A stretch of DNA of 6,325 nt from Candidatus Kaiserbacteria bacterium RIFCSPLOWO2_01_FULL_55_19 (GTDB taxonomy: Bacteria; Patescibacteriota; Minisyncoccia; Phycocordibacterales; Phycocordibacteraceae). Each line of letters begins with the position of its first letter. Position 1 is the first letter of the stretch. Under the pieces are notes generated by a model. The model did no database searches. It worked only from the letters and a program-made list of their open reading frames with translations, and was not told the origin of the DNA. Made by a program: the position numbers and the translations under genes. Positions 1 to 4,952 of this stretch are shown piece after piece. The DNA lies in contig MFMD01000039.1 of assembly GCA_001781715.1 (NCBI GenBank), positions 2,767-9,091 of the forward strand, read 5' to 3'.

Positions 1-93
1 GCGCGCCTCGTGGAGAAAGACCCTGATTTAGTCCGCTTCCCCGAGCTCGCGCGCCGCGCCCTCACTGCCGAAAAGGAGATGCATCTGGAATAA
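1..93 (+). CDS. recG: C-terminal end of a protein, probably ATP-dependent DNA helicase RecG (partial)
   Basis: Frame 1 is open from the first base to TAA at 91-93 and gives 31 residues, beginning ARLVEKDPDL and ending EKEMHLE. The pattern of a charged helix, then 'DPxLxxxPxL', then a short charged tail resembles the extreme C-terminus of RecG helicases, which act on branched DNA and stalled forks. No catalytic motif lies inside the window, so the family call rests only on this short tail. The gene converges with a tRNA gene whose 3' end is 2 bp past the stop codon, and no terminator hairpin is visible between them. Another helicase-like or unrelated protein remains possible. Confidence 0.45.
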   Translation, partial: ARLVEKDPDLVRFPELARRALTAEKEMHLE

Positions 94-95
94 TG

Positions 96-169
96 TGCGC
101 CCTCTTGGACTCGAACCAAGAACCGCCGAGGTATAAGCTCGGTGCTCTAACCAATTGAGCTAAGGGCGC
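96..169 (-). tRNA. tRNA-Ile with anticodon UAU
   Basis: Read on the minus strand, a complete cloverleaf forms. The acceptor stem is GCGCCCT/AGGGCGC. The D stem is GCTC/GAGC with the loop AATTGGTTA. The anticodon stem is CCGAG/CTCGG with the loop CTTATAC. The variable loop is CGGTT. The T stem is CTTGG/CCAAG with the loop TTCGAGT. The discriminator is A73. The anticodon in the loop is TAT (plus-strand bases 133-135), which reads the isoleucine codon AUA. Most bacteria read AUA with a CAU-anticodon tRNA modified to lysidine by TilS, so this is a minority solution. The CCA end is not encoded (ACA follows) and must be added by a nucleotidyltransferase. AUA codons occur in smpB, pyrF and the 5884 gene. 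Confidence 0.96.
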
Positions 170-188
170 ATCCTTGCATACTACAATA

Positions 189-217
189 TTGAATACATAC
201 GCGCATAGTGCTAGAAT
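189..217 (+). promoter_or_regulatory. sigma70-type promoter for the 286-477 ORF
   Basis: A -35 TTGAAT (189-194) is followed by a 17-bp spacer and a -10 TAGAAT (212-217). TG at 209-210 gives the extended -10 form TGCTAGAAT. Transcription would start near 224, leaving a leader of about 60 nt before the ATG at 286. This is the best match to a housekeeping promoter in the window. Confidence 0.6.
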
Positions 218-285
218 GAAATCTGATTTTGTTGTTTCATTGGTATTTCTTTGTTCAACCGGCAACACAATGGGGGAAACGGAAA

Positions 286-477
286 ATGGCACTGGAGCAC
301 TGGCGGAGGAGAAACCAGCGCGGCACACTCACTGTGAGAGAAGAAAAGCTGGTGTACGTCAGGTACCGAAAGAGTGGACTCTGCGTCCCTGAGACACCGT
401 TCGTCGCGCAGAGGGCGGTGGAAAACGGCGAAGCGGTGCTTAGTGACCCGCCGAGTAAATCATCGGAAGATAAATAA
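286..477 (+). CDS. small hypothetical protein, 63 aa
   Basis: The ORF begins at ATG 286, with a GGGGGA Shine-Dalgarno-like stretch at 272-277 and a good promoter upstream (189-217). It ends at TAA 475-477. The predicted protein starts MALEHWRRRNQRG and is strongly basic in its first third. A central part reads roughly VREEKLVYVRYRKSG, and the tail is polar, ending SSEDK. I do not recognise a family, and there is no signal peptide, membrane segment or metal-binding motif. It converges on ftsH with a 46-bp gap that contains a hairpin. A second frame starting at ATG 270 is also open (to 392), so the true coding frame is uncertain and the transcript could be non-coding. The promoter plus SD make a real small gene somewhat more likely than not. 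Confidence 0.5.
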   Translation: MALEHWRRRNQRGTLTVREEKLVYVRYRKSGLCVPETPFVAQRAVENGEAVLSDPPSKSSEDK

Positions 478-498
478 CGGGAGAAAGGCCCGTATGAG

Positions 499-518
499 AC
501 CCCGTTAACGCGGGGTTT
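499..518. terminator. hairpin between convergent ORF and ftsH
   Basis: ACCCCG-TTAACG-CGGGGT forms a 6-bp stem followed by TTT on the plus strand. It lies in the 46-bp gap between two converging stop codons. The T run is short, especially on the ftsH side, so this may be a weak or bidirectional terminator. Confidence 0.45.
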
Positions 519-523
519 ACCAT

Positions 524-2461
524 TTACGGTCGGGGTGGAGCGATAACAATGCCCTCCTCTTCCTTCGCCTTCGGCGTGATGCCGTGCGCAATGAGAATCT
601 TCTCAAACTCGGCGCGCTCTACCGTCTCCTTCTCCATAAGCTCCTTGGCAATCGCGTCAAGCGCCTTGCGGTGTTTCGTAATAACCGCGGTAGCGCGCGC
701 TCGCGCCTCTTCAATAATGCGCGAGACCTCGTCGTCTATCTCTCCCGCGACGCGCTCCGAGTAGGGCTCATTCCCCATAGCGCGCTCGCCAAAAGCAACC
801 GGCCCGAGCTTATCGCTCATGCCGTAGCGCGAGACCATATCGCGCGCAAGCGCGGTAATCACCACAAGGTCGTTTGAAGGACCGGTCGTCACATCATTAA
901 ACAGCATTTCCTCGGCGACATACCCGCCGAGTGTTGCGGCGATATCATCAAGGAATTGTTTCTTGGACTGCATCTTCCTGTCTTCAAAGGGGAGCTTGAG
1001 CGTGTACCCTGCCGCTCTCCCGCGGCTGATGATTGAAATCTTGTGCACCGGGTCGGCGTTCTCCAAGACCGAAGAGACGAGCGCGTGGCCGGCTTCGTGA
1101 TAGCTCGTGAGCTCCTTTTCTTTCTTTGAGAGCAGGTGCGACTTGCGCTCCGGACCGAGCATCACTTTTTCTATTGAACGAATCAGATCATACTGCGTGA
1201 GCTCCTTGCGGTCCTCACGAGCGGCGAGAATCGCTCCCTCATTCATCAGCGAATAGAGTTCGGCACCCGAAAAGCCCGGTGTGCGCTCCGCAATAACGGC
1301 GAGCGCCACATCAGGGCCGAGCGGTTTTGCTCGGGCATGAATCTTGAGGATTTCTTCGCGGTCGCGGCGGTCCGGCAGGTCTATCGTCACGCGCCGGTCA
1401 AAGCGCCCGGGGCGAAGTAAGGCCGGGTCAAGCACATCGGGCCGATTTGTCGCCGCCATCACCACGACTTTCTCGTTTGGCTCAAAGCCGTCCATCTCCA
1501 CGAGGATCTGATTCAAGGTTTGTTCGCGCTCGTCGTTGCCGCCGCCGACACCGGCGCCGCGCACGCGCCCGACCGCGTCAATCTCATCAACGAATATGAT
1601 GGCGGGCGCCGCCTTCTTCGCGAGCTGGAAGAGATCGCGCACCCTGGAGGCACCGACACCGACAAACATCTCCACGAATTCAGACCCCGAGATTGAGAAG
1701 AACGGCACGCCCGCCTCCCCCGCCACCGCGCGCGCGAGAAGCGTCTTACCGGTGCCGGGCGCGCCCATCAGGATGATGCCCTTCGGGATGCGCGCGCCGA
1801 TATCAAGAAACTTCTTCGGATTCTTGAGGAAATCAACAATCTCCAGCAACTCTTCTTTCGCTTCGCGTGCGCCGGCAATATCGGCGAAGGTAACTCTCTG
1901 GGAGGAGTCGGCGGGGTCAATCACCCTCGCTTTTGACTGGCCGAAGCTAAATGCCTGCATCCCCGCTCCCCGCACCTGTCGCGAGATAATCCAGAAGAAG
2001 GCGGCGACAAAAAGGAGCGGCAGGAGAATTGGCGCGAGCGTGAGGAACCAAAATTGAAATCCCGATTGTCCCCGAATCGTAATGGAGACCTTGGAGAGCT
2101 CCTCGGGAGTGACGCCGTAGGTCGCAAGCGTCTCGGGGAGGCCTGCCGAGGGGTCCTTGCGCGAGACCTTGGTGGACTCGTCGGTGTAGACCAGACCCAG
2201 CGAGTCGCCGTTGACCGTGATGGAGCGTATCTTCCCCTCTGCCACATCAGCGGCAACAACAGAAAGTGGGACATCAACTGCTGGCTTCGCCAATCCCTCA
2301 ACGAGCGAATAAATGCTCATAAGGAGCAGGAAGATGAGTACCGTGGTTATGAGGTTGCTGAAGAATGAGGGGCCGCCAAAGAGGGCGCGCCAGCCGCGCC
2401 GCGCCGGAGGCGGCGTACCATTCTTCTTATTCTTGGGCTTTTTCGGAGATGCAATCGCCAT
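524..2461 (-). CDS. ftsH: ATP-dependent zinc metalloprotease FtsH
   Basis: A 645-aa membrane-anchored AAA+ protease that degrades misfolded membrane proteins and some soluble substrates, including SsrA-tagged ones in species where this has been tested. A basic N-terminus precedes a first membrane segment (about 34-56). An extracytoplasmic domain follows, then a second segment (about 136-158). The AAA module shows Walker A GAPGTGKT (233-240), the pore motif MFVGVG (265-270), Walker B IIFVDEID (288-295), and the second region of homology with arginine fingers R353 and R356. The zinc site is HEAGH (455-459) with the third ligand D531 in the SND motif. All catalytic residues are present and the length is normal for the family. 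The start at 2461 places the ATG 8 bp downstream of a TATAGT box with no Shine-Dalgarno, suggesting a leaderless message. It is divergent from smpB. Confidence 0.98.
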   Translation of the reverse strand: MAIASPKKPKNKKNGTPPPARRGWRALFGGPSFFSNLITTVLIFLLLMSIYSLVEGLAKPAVDVPLSVVAADVAEGKIRSITVNGDSLGLVYTDESTKVSRKDPSAGLPETLATYGVTPEELSKVSITIRGQSGFQFWFLTLAPILLPLLFVAAFFWIISRQVRGAGMQAFSFGQSKARVIDPADSSQRVTFADIAGAREAKEELLEIVDFLKNPKKFLDIGARIPKGIILMGAPGTGKTLLARAVAGEAGVPFFSISGSEFVEMFVGVGASRVRDLFQLAKKAAPAIIFVDEIDAVGRVRGAGVGGGNDEREQTLNQILVEMDGFEPNEKVVVMAATNRPDVLDPALLRPGRFDRRVTIDLPDRRDREEILKIHARAKPLGPDVALAVIAERTPGFSGAELYSLMNEGAILAAREDRKELTQYDLIRSIEKVMLGPERKSHLLSKKEKELTSYHEAGHALVSSVLENADPVHKISIISRGRAAGYTLKLPFEDRKMQSKKQFLDDIAATLGGYVAEEMLFNDVTTGPSNDLVVITALARDMVSRYGMSDKLGPVAFGERAMGNEPYSERVAGEIDDEVSRIIEEARARATAVITKHRKALDAIAKELMEKETVERAEFEKILIAHGITPKAKEEEGIVIAPPRP

Positions 2462-2475
2462 ACCACGGTACTATA
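2462..2475 (-). promoter_or_regulatory. -10 box of ftsH placed for a leaderless transcript
   Basis: On the minus strand TATAGT (2475-2470) is followed by 8 nt and then the ftsH ATG (2461-2459). A start point at the usual distance from the -10 falls on or next to the A of the ATG. No AGGAGG-like stretch lies at SD distance, and I see no good -35 hexamer. Confidence 0.45.
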
Positions 2476-2486
2476 CCTTGTTGTGA

Positions 2487-2500
2487 GGTAAAGCTCTACC
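2487..2500. promoter_or_regulatory. near-palindrome in the ftsH/smpB divergent promoter region
   Basis: GGTAAAGCTCTACC reads as GGTA-r-AGCT-y-TACC on both strands, broken only by one central mismatch pair. It lies between the two divergent -10 boxes and could bind a dimeric regulator controlling both genes. It is short, so chance is possible. Confidence 0.35.
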
Positions 2501-2506
2501 ACAGGG

Positions 2507-2512
2507 TATACT
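2507..2512 (+). promoter_or_regulatory. -10 box of smpB placed for a leaderless transcript
   Basis: TATACT (5 of 6 to consensus) ends 7 nt before the smpB ATG at 2520, so +1 would coincide with the A of the ATG. There is no Shine-Dalgarno in the intervening CTCCCCT. Confidence 0.5.
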
Positions 2513-2519
2513 CTCCCCT

Positions 2520-2963
2520 ATGACCCTCGTTGAGTATAAAAAAGTGTTCCTGAAATATGCCCCCCTCCAGAGCTTCTCGGCGGGTCTTGAGCTCCTCGGT
2601 ACCGAGGTGAAGGCGCTGCGGAGTCGGCTCGGCTCGCTTGACGGCGCGCGCGTGGTGGTCCGCGGCGGAGAGGCGTTTATCGTCGGGATGACCATCCCTC
2701 CCTACCAAAGCGCAAACGCGGCAAAGAACTATGACCCCGAACGCGCGCGCCGCCTCCTCCTCACGAAGAAGGAGGTCGCCGAACTCCTCGTCGCGGAGTC
2801 CAAGAAGGGTTTGACAATCATACCGATTGAGGTGTATACTAACAAGAGGTTTGTGAAGGCGCGCATCGCGATCGTCCGCGGCAAGGGCAAGGCCGACCGC
2901 CGCGAAGACCTGAAGAAGCGCGACGCGCTCCGCGAAGCAACCCGACTCTTGAAAAATCGTTAG
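2520..2963 (+). CDS. smpB: SsrA-binding protein SmpB
   Basis: A 147-aa partner of tmRNA that brings it into the empty A site of stalled ribosomes for trans-translation. The family core is clear: AGLELLGTEVKALR at 21-34, then VVVRGGEAFIVG, YDPERARRLLL (71-81), and the final strand region IIPIEVYTNKRFVKARIAIVRGKGKADRR. The C-terminal tail (about 120-147) is basic and helical, as needed for placement in the mRNA channel; the common HDKR is ADRR here. The N-terminus is about ten residues shorter than usual before the KK-Y segment, and the ATG sits 7 nt after a TATACT box, so this start fits a leaderless message. The gene diverges from ftsH and lies 160 bp upstream of ssrA, its RNA partner. Confidence 0.97.
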   Translation: MTLVEYKKVFLKYAPLQSFSAGLELLGTEVKALRSRLGSLDGARVVVRGGEAFIVGMTIPPYQSANAAKNYDPERARRLLLTKKEVAELLVAESKKGLTIIPIEVYTNKRFVKARIAIVRGKGKADRREDLKKRDALREATRLLKNR

Positions 2964-3050
2964 CCCCGAAGCCAGCAGTTCGTAAAAAGGTAGTAAGACT
3001 CGGCCGAGCGGCCCGGAGCGCGACCTTTTTCGGATTGCTGGCGAAGGGGC
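2963..3050 (+). terminator. long stem-loop between smpB and ssrA (probable smpB terminator)
   Basis: The arms run 2963-2991 and 3023-3050. GCCCC pairs with GGGGC, followed by a GAA/GAA internal loop. GCCAGCA then pairs with TGCTGGC, G with T, TTCG with CGGA, one T is bulged, and AAAAAGGT pairs with ACCTTTTT. That is about 25 bp. A further small hairpin, CTC-GGCC-GAGC-GGCC-CG-GAG, sits in the apical loop. It begins in the last base of the smpB stop codon. The inner stem with its T5 can act as a terminator, but the extra outer helix is far longer than a terminator needs. Confidence 0.6.
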
Positions 3051-3105
3051 GGCTAATCGCAAAAACGTATCGAGCGAGACACGGCCAATCGCAGAAAGTA
3101 CAAAA

Positions 3106-3114
3106 TGATATTAT
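3106..3114 (+). promoter_or_regulatory. extended -10 promoter of ssrA
   Basis: TGATATTAT gives TG-n-TATTAT, an extended -10 element ending 9 nt before the first base of mature tmRNA at 3124. No clear -35 hexamer is seen at 16-18 bp, which an extended -10 can tolerate. Confidence 0.5.
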
Positions 3115-3123
3115 GTATTCTCT

Positions 3124-3545
3124 GGGGGTGACCGGCTTTGACGGTCTGTACCTTGAAAGCTGTGCGACGCAGTGCACGCTCGTATGCCACTACAATCCAA
3201 CGAGCAACCAAACTTGCCAAGAATACTCTTGCAAGCGCGGTGAAGTCGCCTTACTTCGGTAAGGTCGGTGACATCGCGTTCGCCTACGCGACGGCTCGCG
3301 GCTAACGCCCGACTCTTCGCCTAACGCGACATTTATTCTCTACCGGCGCTCACAGCGCGAGATTAAGTGGAATATTCTGTGAGATCGATGTCTGGTCTCC
3401 CGCCCAGTACATCTAAATAAGGGATCGGGTAGGAATGGTTTCGTCTGCGTTCCTCGCATCCTGCCTTAAAGATAACGCTGACTACGCGTCGTAGACCCAC
3501 TTTCATAGACGGATTCGGACCGGGGTCCAATTCCCCGCACCTCCA
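3124..3545 (+). ncRNA. ssrA: transfer-messenger RNA (tmRNA, SsrA)
   Basis: The 5' end GGGGGTG-ACCGGCTTTGACGG carries the conserved tRNA-like start. The 3' end has a T arm CGGGG-TCCAATT-CCCCG (3521-3537), then CACCTCC pairing with GGGGGTG, and a discriminator A at 3545. CCA is not encoded. Helix 2 is supported by GTCT...GAAAG near the 5' end against CTTTC-AT-AGAC near the 3' end. GCTCGT (3178-3183) pairs with ACGAGC (3200-3205) where pseudoknot 1 is expected. TCGCGTT/AACGCGA flanks the end of the tag frame as helix 5 should. It is a one-piece tmRNA of 422 nt, long compared with E. coli, acting with SmpB, whose gene is immediately upstream. A rho-independent terminator follows at 3595-3622. Confidence 0.95.
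3216..3305 (+). other. putative tmRNA tag-peptide reading frame
   Basis: The frame ending at TAA 3303-3305 is the one whose stop falls inside the helix 5 loop. It is open back through an Ala codon GCC at 3216, 10 nt after the putative pseudoknot 1 arm, close to the 11-nt gap in E. coli. From there it encodes 29 residues: AKNTLASAVK, then SPYFGKVGDI, then AFAYATARG. An earlier in-frame Ala codon (GCA 3204) would make 33. Known tags are mostly 10-27 residues and end in small hydrophobic residues, so the Arg-Gly end is unusual. Other frames stop at 3241 or 3260, upstream of helix 5. The frame choice is an inference. Confidence 0.5.
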
Positions 3546-3594
3546 CTCGACTCGCTTCGCTCGCTCGTGGTAAACCACCAGAAAGCAAAAACGC

Positions 3595-3622
3595 ACAAAA
3601 CACCTCGCAAGGGGTGTTTTGT
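3595..3622 (+). terminator. rho-independent terminator of ssrA
   Basis: ACAAAACACCTC-GCAA-GGGGTGTTTTGT is a near-perfect 12-bp stem capped by a GCAA (GNRA) tetraloop, with A-rich and T-rich flanks on the two arms. It lies 50 bp after the mature tmRNA end and could work in both directions. Confidence 0.85.
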
Positions 3623-3639
3623 GTATAAGCGAGTAGAGT

Positions 3640-3688
3640 GCCCCGAGCACCGTCGAGGGGCTGTTTATCCCGAGTGATATCGAGGGAT
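3640..3688 (+). repeat. two 22-nt repeat units upstream of the GIY-YIG gene
   Basis: Unit 1 (3640-3661) and unit 2 (3667-3688) share CCCGAG-N5-TCGAGGG, with starts 27 bp apart. The outermost bases are complementary in both units but differ between them: GCCCC...GGGGC in unit 1, ATCCC...GGGAT in unit 2. Unit 2 ends one base before the TATAAT box at 3690. This layout suits a tandem operator or a pair of small hairpins. Confidence 0.6.
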
Positions 3689-3689
3689 G

Positions 3690-3695
3690 TATAAT
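3690..3695 (+). promoter_or_regulatory. -10 box of the GIY-YIG gene placed for a leaderless transcript
   Basis: A perfect TATAAT ends 7 nt (CTTTTTC) before ATG 3703, so +1 would fall on the start codon. No Shine-Dalgarno is present. The -35 region would overlap repeat unit 2 and shows no consensus hexamer. Confidence 0.6.
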
Positions 3696-3702
3696 CTTTT
3701 TC

Positions 3703-3966
3703 ATGTATTTCGTATATATGGTCAGAAATTCATGTGGTGATTTGTATACTGGGATTACTGACAACCCGAAACAACGTATCAAATATCACAATGAAAAACG
3801 AGGCGCATTATTCACAAGACGAGATTCAAAATTTACAATCGTCTTCCTTGAAGAATATACAACACTCACCTCAGCTCGAAAACGCGAGATCCAAATTAAA
3901 AAATGGCGGCGGGATAAAAAAGATTTTCTAGTCACGCGGTACCAAAAAAATCTGCCCACTTCTTGA
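3703..3966 (+). CDS. GIY-YIG nuclease superfamily protein (UPF0213/YhbQ-like), 87 aa
   Basis: A small single-domain protein of the GIY-YIG fold, whose members cut DNA through a tyrosine/arginine/glutamate active site and one metal ion. Visible features are the first motif VYM (Y5), the second motif LYTGIT (Y15), R25 and H29 in the following helix, and a glutamate at 62 in the segment ARKREIQIKKW, typical of the stand-alone family found in many copies in candidate-phyla genomes. The length is normal for the family. The physiological substrate of these proteins is not settled; a DNA repair or mobile-element role is possible. The coding sequence is visibly richer in A+T than ftsH or pyrF, hinting at separate ancestry. 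The ATG lies 7 nt after a TATAAT box. The stop codon overlaps the -35 element of pyrF. Confidence 0.9.
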   Translation: MYFVYMVRNSCGDLYTGITDNPKQRIKYHNEKRGALFTRRDSKFTIVFLEEYTTLTSARKREIQIKKWRRDKKDFLVTRYQKNLPTS

Positions 3967-3991
3967 CTTACCCTGCCCTTTTCCGTAGTGT
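3963..3991 (+). promoter_or_regulatory. putative pyrF promoter
   Basis: TTGACT (3963-3968), a 17-bp spacer and TAGTGT (3986-3991). The -10 is weak by consensus, but the same arrangement, TTGnnT-N17-TAnTGT, recurs upstream of pyrE, which supports it. A 5' end near 3998 would give a leader of about 58 nt. Confidence 0.5.
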
Positions 3992-4004
3992 GGCTCCATT
4001 AGTC

Positions 4005-4023
4005 AGCCGGATTCTCCGGATGT
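4005..4023 (+). promoter_or_regulatory. pyrF leader hairpin motif shared with pyrE
   Basis: AGCCGGATTCTCCGGATGT contains the hairpin CCGGA-TTC-TCCGG. The matching pyrE motif is at 4935-4952. It would lie within about ten bases of the RNA 5' end and about 30 nt ahead of the GGGAG ribosome binding site. Confidence 0.55.
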
Positions 4024-4055
4024 GGCTAGCTGTTCAACCACTGGGAGATTGACCA

Positions 4056-4817
4056 ATGACACCAAAGGATAGAATCATCGTTGCGCTGGATGTACCCACG
4101 ATGGAACAAGCGCAGGCGCTCGCGGAAGAGCTCGGCTCGCATGTCGGCGGCTTCAAGATCGGGTTGGAGTTAAGCACGGCCATGCTGGCACTCATCATCG
4201 GACCACCAAGCGAAGAAGAGGCAATCGCCAACTTCAAGAAGATCCGACGGTTTTTCTCGACTATCGACCACGGCCAAGTGTTCTGGGACGGCAAGATGAA
4301 CGACATCCCGAATACCATTGCGGGCGCGGCGAGGGCTGTGGCCGGACTGAACTTCAAGATGTTCAACCTGCATGCGTCAGCTGGCATCGAGGGGATGATG
4401 GCCGCCGTGGCGAACAAGGGCAAGTCGCTCGTGCTTGCGGTTACGATACTGACATCGTTCGAAGAGAACAACGCCAACTTGGTCTTCGGCGGGCCGACCA
4501 AGGCCAAGGTTCTCCAGTTCGCGCGCGACGCGAAGTCCGCTGAATGCGATGGCATTGTTTGCTCACCGCAGGAGCTTATCCTCCTCAGCAAGCAAAGGGA
4601 GCTGAATGGCCTGCTGAAGGTAACGCCGGGAATCCGGTCTAAGAATAGTCCGCCGGACGACCAGAAGCGGACGATGGCTGCAGGTGAAGCAATCATGGCA
4701 GGCGCTGATTATCTCGTTATCGGGCGGCCCATTACCAGTGCGTCTCACCGCGTGGTGGCTGCGAATGAGTTCGCGGCCGAAATCGCTGGAGCTCTCAAAC
4801 TGCGCACAGCGGCGTAG
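4056..4817 (+). CDS. pyrF: orotidine 5'-phosphate decarboxylase
   Basis: A 253-aa cytosolic TIM-barrel enzyme that decarboxylates OMP to UMP, the last step of de novo pyrimidine synthesis. ALDVP (10-14) carries the substrate-binding aspartate D11. FKIGLEL (33-39) has the conserved lysine K34. The catalytic array is DGKMNDIPNT (78-87), giving the D-x-K-x-x-D pattern with D78, K80 and D83. TPGIR (190-194) and IGRPIT (222-227) form the phosphate-binding end, with R224. The length is slightly above the usual 230-245. The start is supported by GGGAG at 4043-4047, 8 nt before the ATG. It has its own promoter and terminator and is followed by pyrE, the preceding step of the pathway, transcribed separately. 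Confidence 0.96.
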   Translation: MTPKDRIIVALDVPTMEQAQALAEELGSHVGGFKIGLELSTAMLALIIGPPSEEEAIANFKKIRRFFSTIDHGQVFWDGKMNDIPNTIAGAARAVAGLNFKMFNLHASAGIEGMMAAVANKGKSLVLAVTILTSFEENNANLVFGGPTKAKVLQFARDAKSAECDGIVCSPQELILLSKQRELNGLLKVTPGIRSKNSPPDDQKRTMAAGEAIMAGADYLVIGRPITSASHRVVAANEFAAEIAGALKLRTAA

Positions 4818-4850
4818 ACATTAGGTTCTCTGTACATTCCTCTTTGTGAG

Positions 4851-4892
4851 AAGGGCCGCGCCGGAAAGTCGCGGTCCCTTTTCTTTTTTCTT
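4851..4892 (+). terminator. rho-independent terminator of pyrF
   Basis: AAGGGCCGCG (4851-4860) pairs with CGCGGTCCCTT (4870-4880) with one bulged T, followed by a long pyrimidine tract TTCTTTTTTCTT. It begins 34 bp after the pyrF stop. Confidence 0.88.
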
Positions 4893-4919
4893 GCGTGTCA
4901 TCGGTATTTTTGGTACTGT
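4891..4919 (+). promoter_or_regulatory. putative pyrE promoter
   Basis: TTGCGT (4891-4896), a 17-bp spacer and TACTGT (4914-4919) match the pyrF arrangement in both hexamers and spacing. The preceding TTC and an internal TTTT/GGTA stretch also align with the pyrF region. The element follows directly on the pyrF terminator T tract. Confidence 0.5.
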
Positions 4920-4934
4920 CGCCTCAGAGTAATT

Positions 4935-4952
4935 AGCCGAATTTTCGGATGT
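4935..4952 (+). promoter_or_regulatory. pyrE leader hairpin motif shared with pyrF
   Basis: AGCCGAATTTTCGGATGT contains CCGA-ATTT-TCGG. Compared with pyrF, the fourth base pair changes from G-C to A-T while pairing is kept. The flanking AG and GGATGT are identical. Confidence 0.55.

Noticed and set aside
1536..2057. 173-codon plus-strand frame within ftsH
   Set aside because: It lies opposite the AAA domain of FtsH and is a low-complexity Ser/Pro/Ala product of antisense reading.
2496..3062. 188-codon minus-strand frame over smpB
   Set aside because: SmpB is unambiguous on the plus strand. This frame has no independent promoter or start signal.
3035..3262. 75-codon plus-strand frame after smpB
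   Set aside because: It runs from the smpB-ssrA hairpin into the tmRNA 5' domain. It has no ribosome binding site and overlaps a structural RNA.
3546..3594. CTCGCTTCGCTCGCTCG run after tmRNA as a possible short tandem repeat or CRISPR-like element
   Set aside because: It is a single imperfect run of TCGC units with no spacers and no second array, so only a low-complexity stretch.
3363..3782. 139-codon open frame on the minus strand
   Set aside because: It runs antisense across the tmRNA 3' half, its terminator and the GIY-YIG start. Its product contains the translated antisense of the tmRNA T arm, so it is a spurious frame.
3992..4055. PyrR-type attenuator upstream of pyrF
   Set aside because: There is no terminator/antiterminator pair in the leader. 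The only structure is one small hairpin without a T tract.
4034..4696. 220-codon minus-strand frame opposite pyrF
   Set aside because: The plus strand carries clear OMP decarboxylase motifs. The opposite frame is a codon-bias shadow with no recognisable features.
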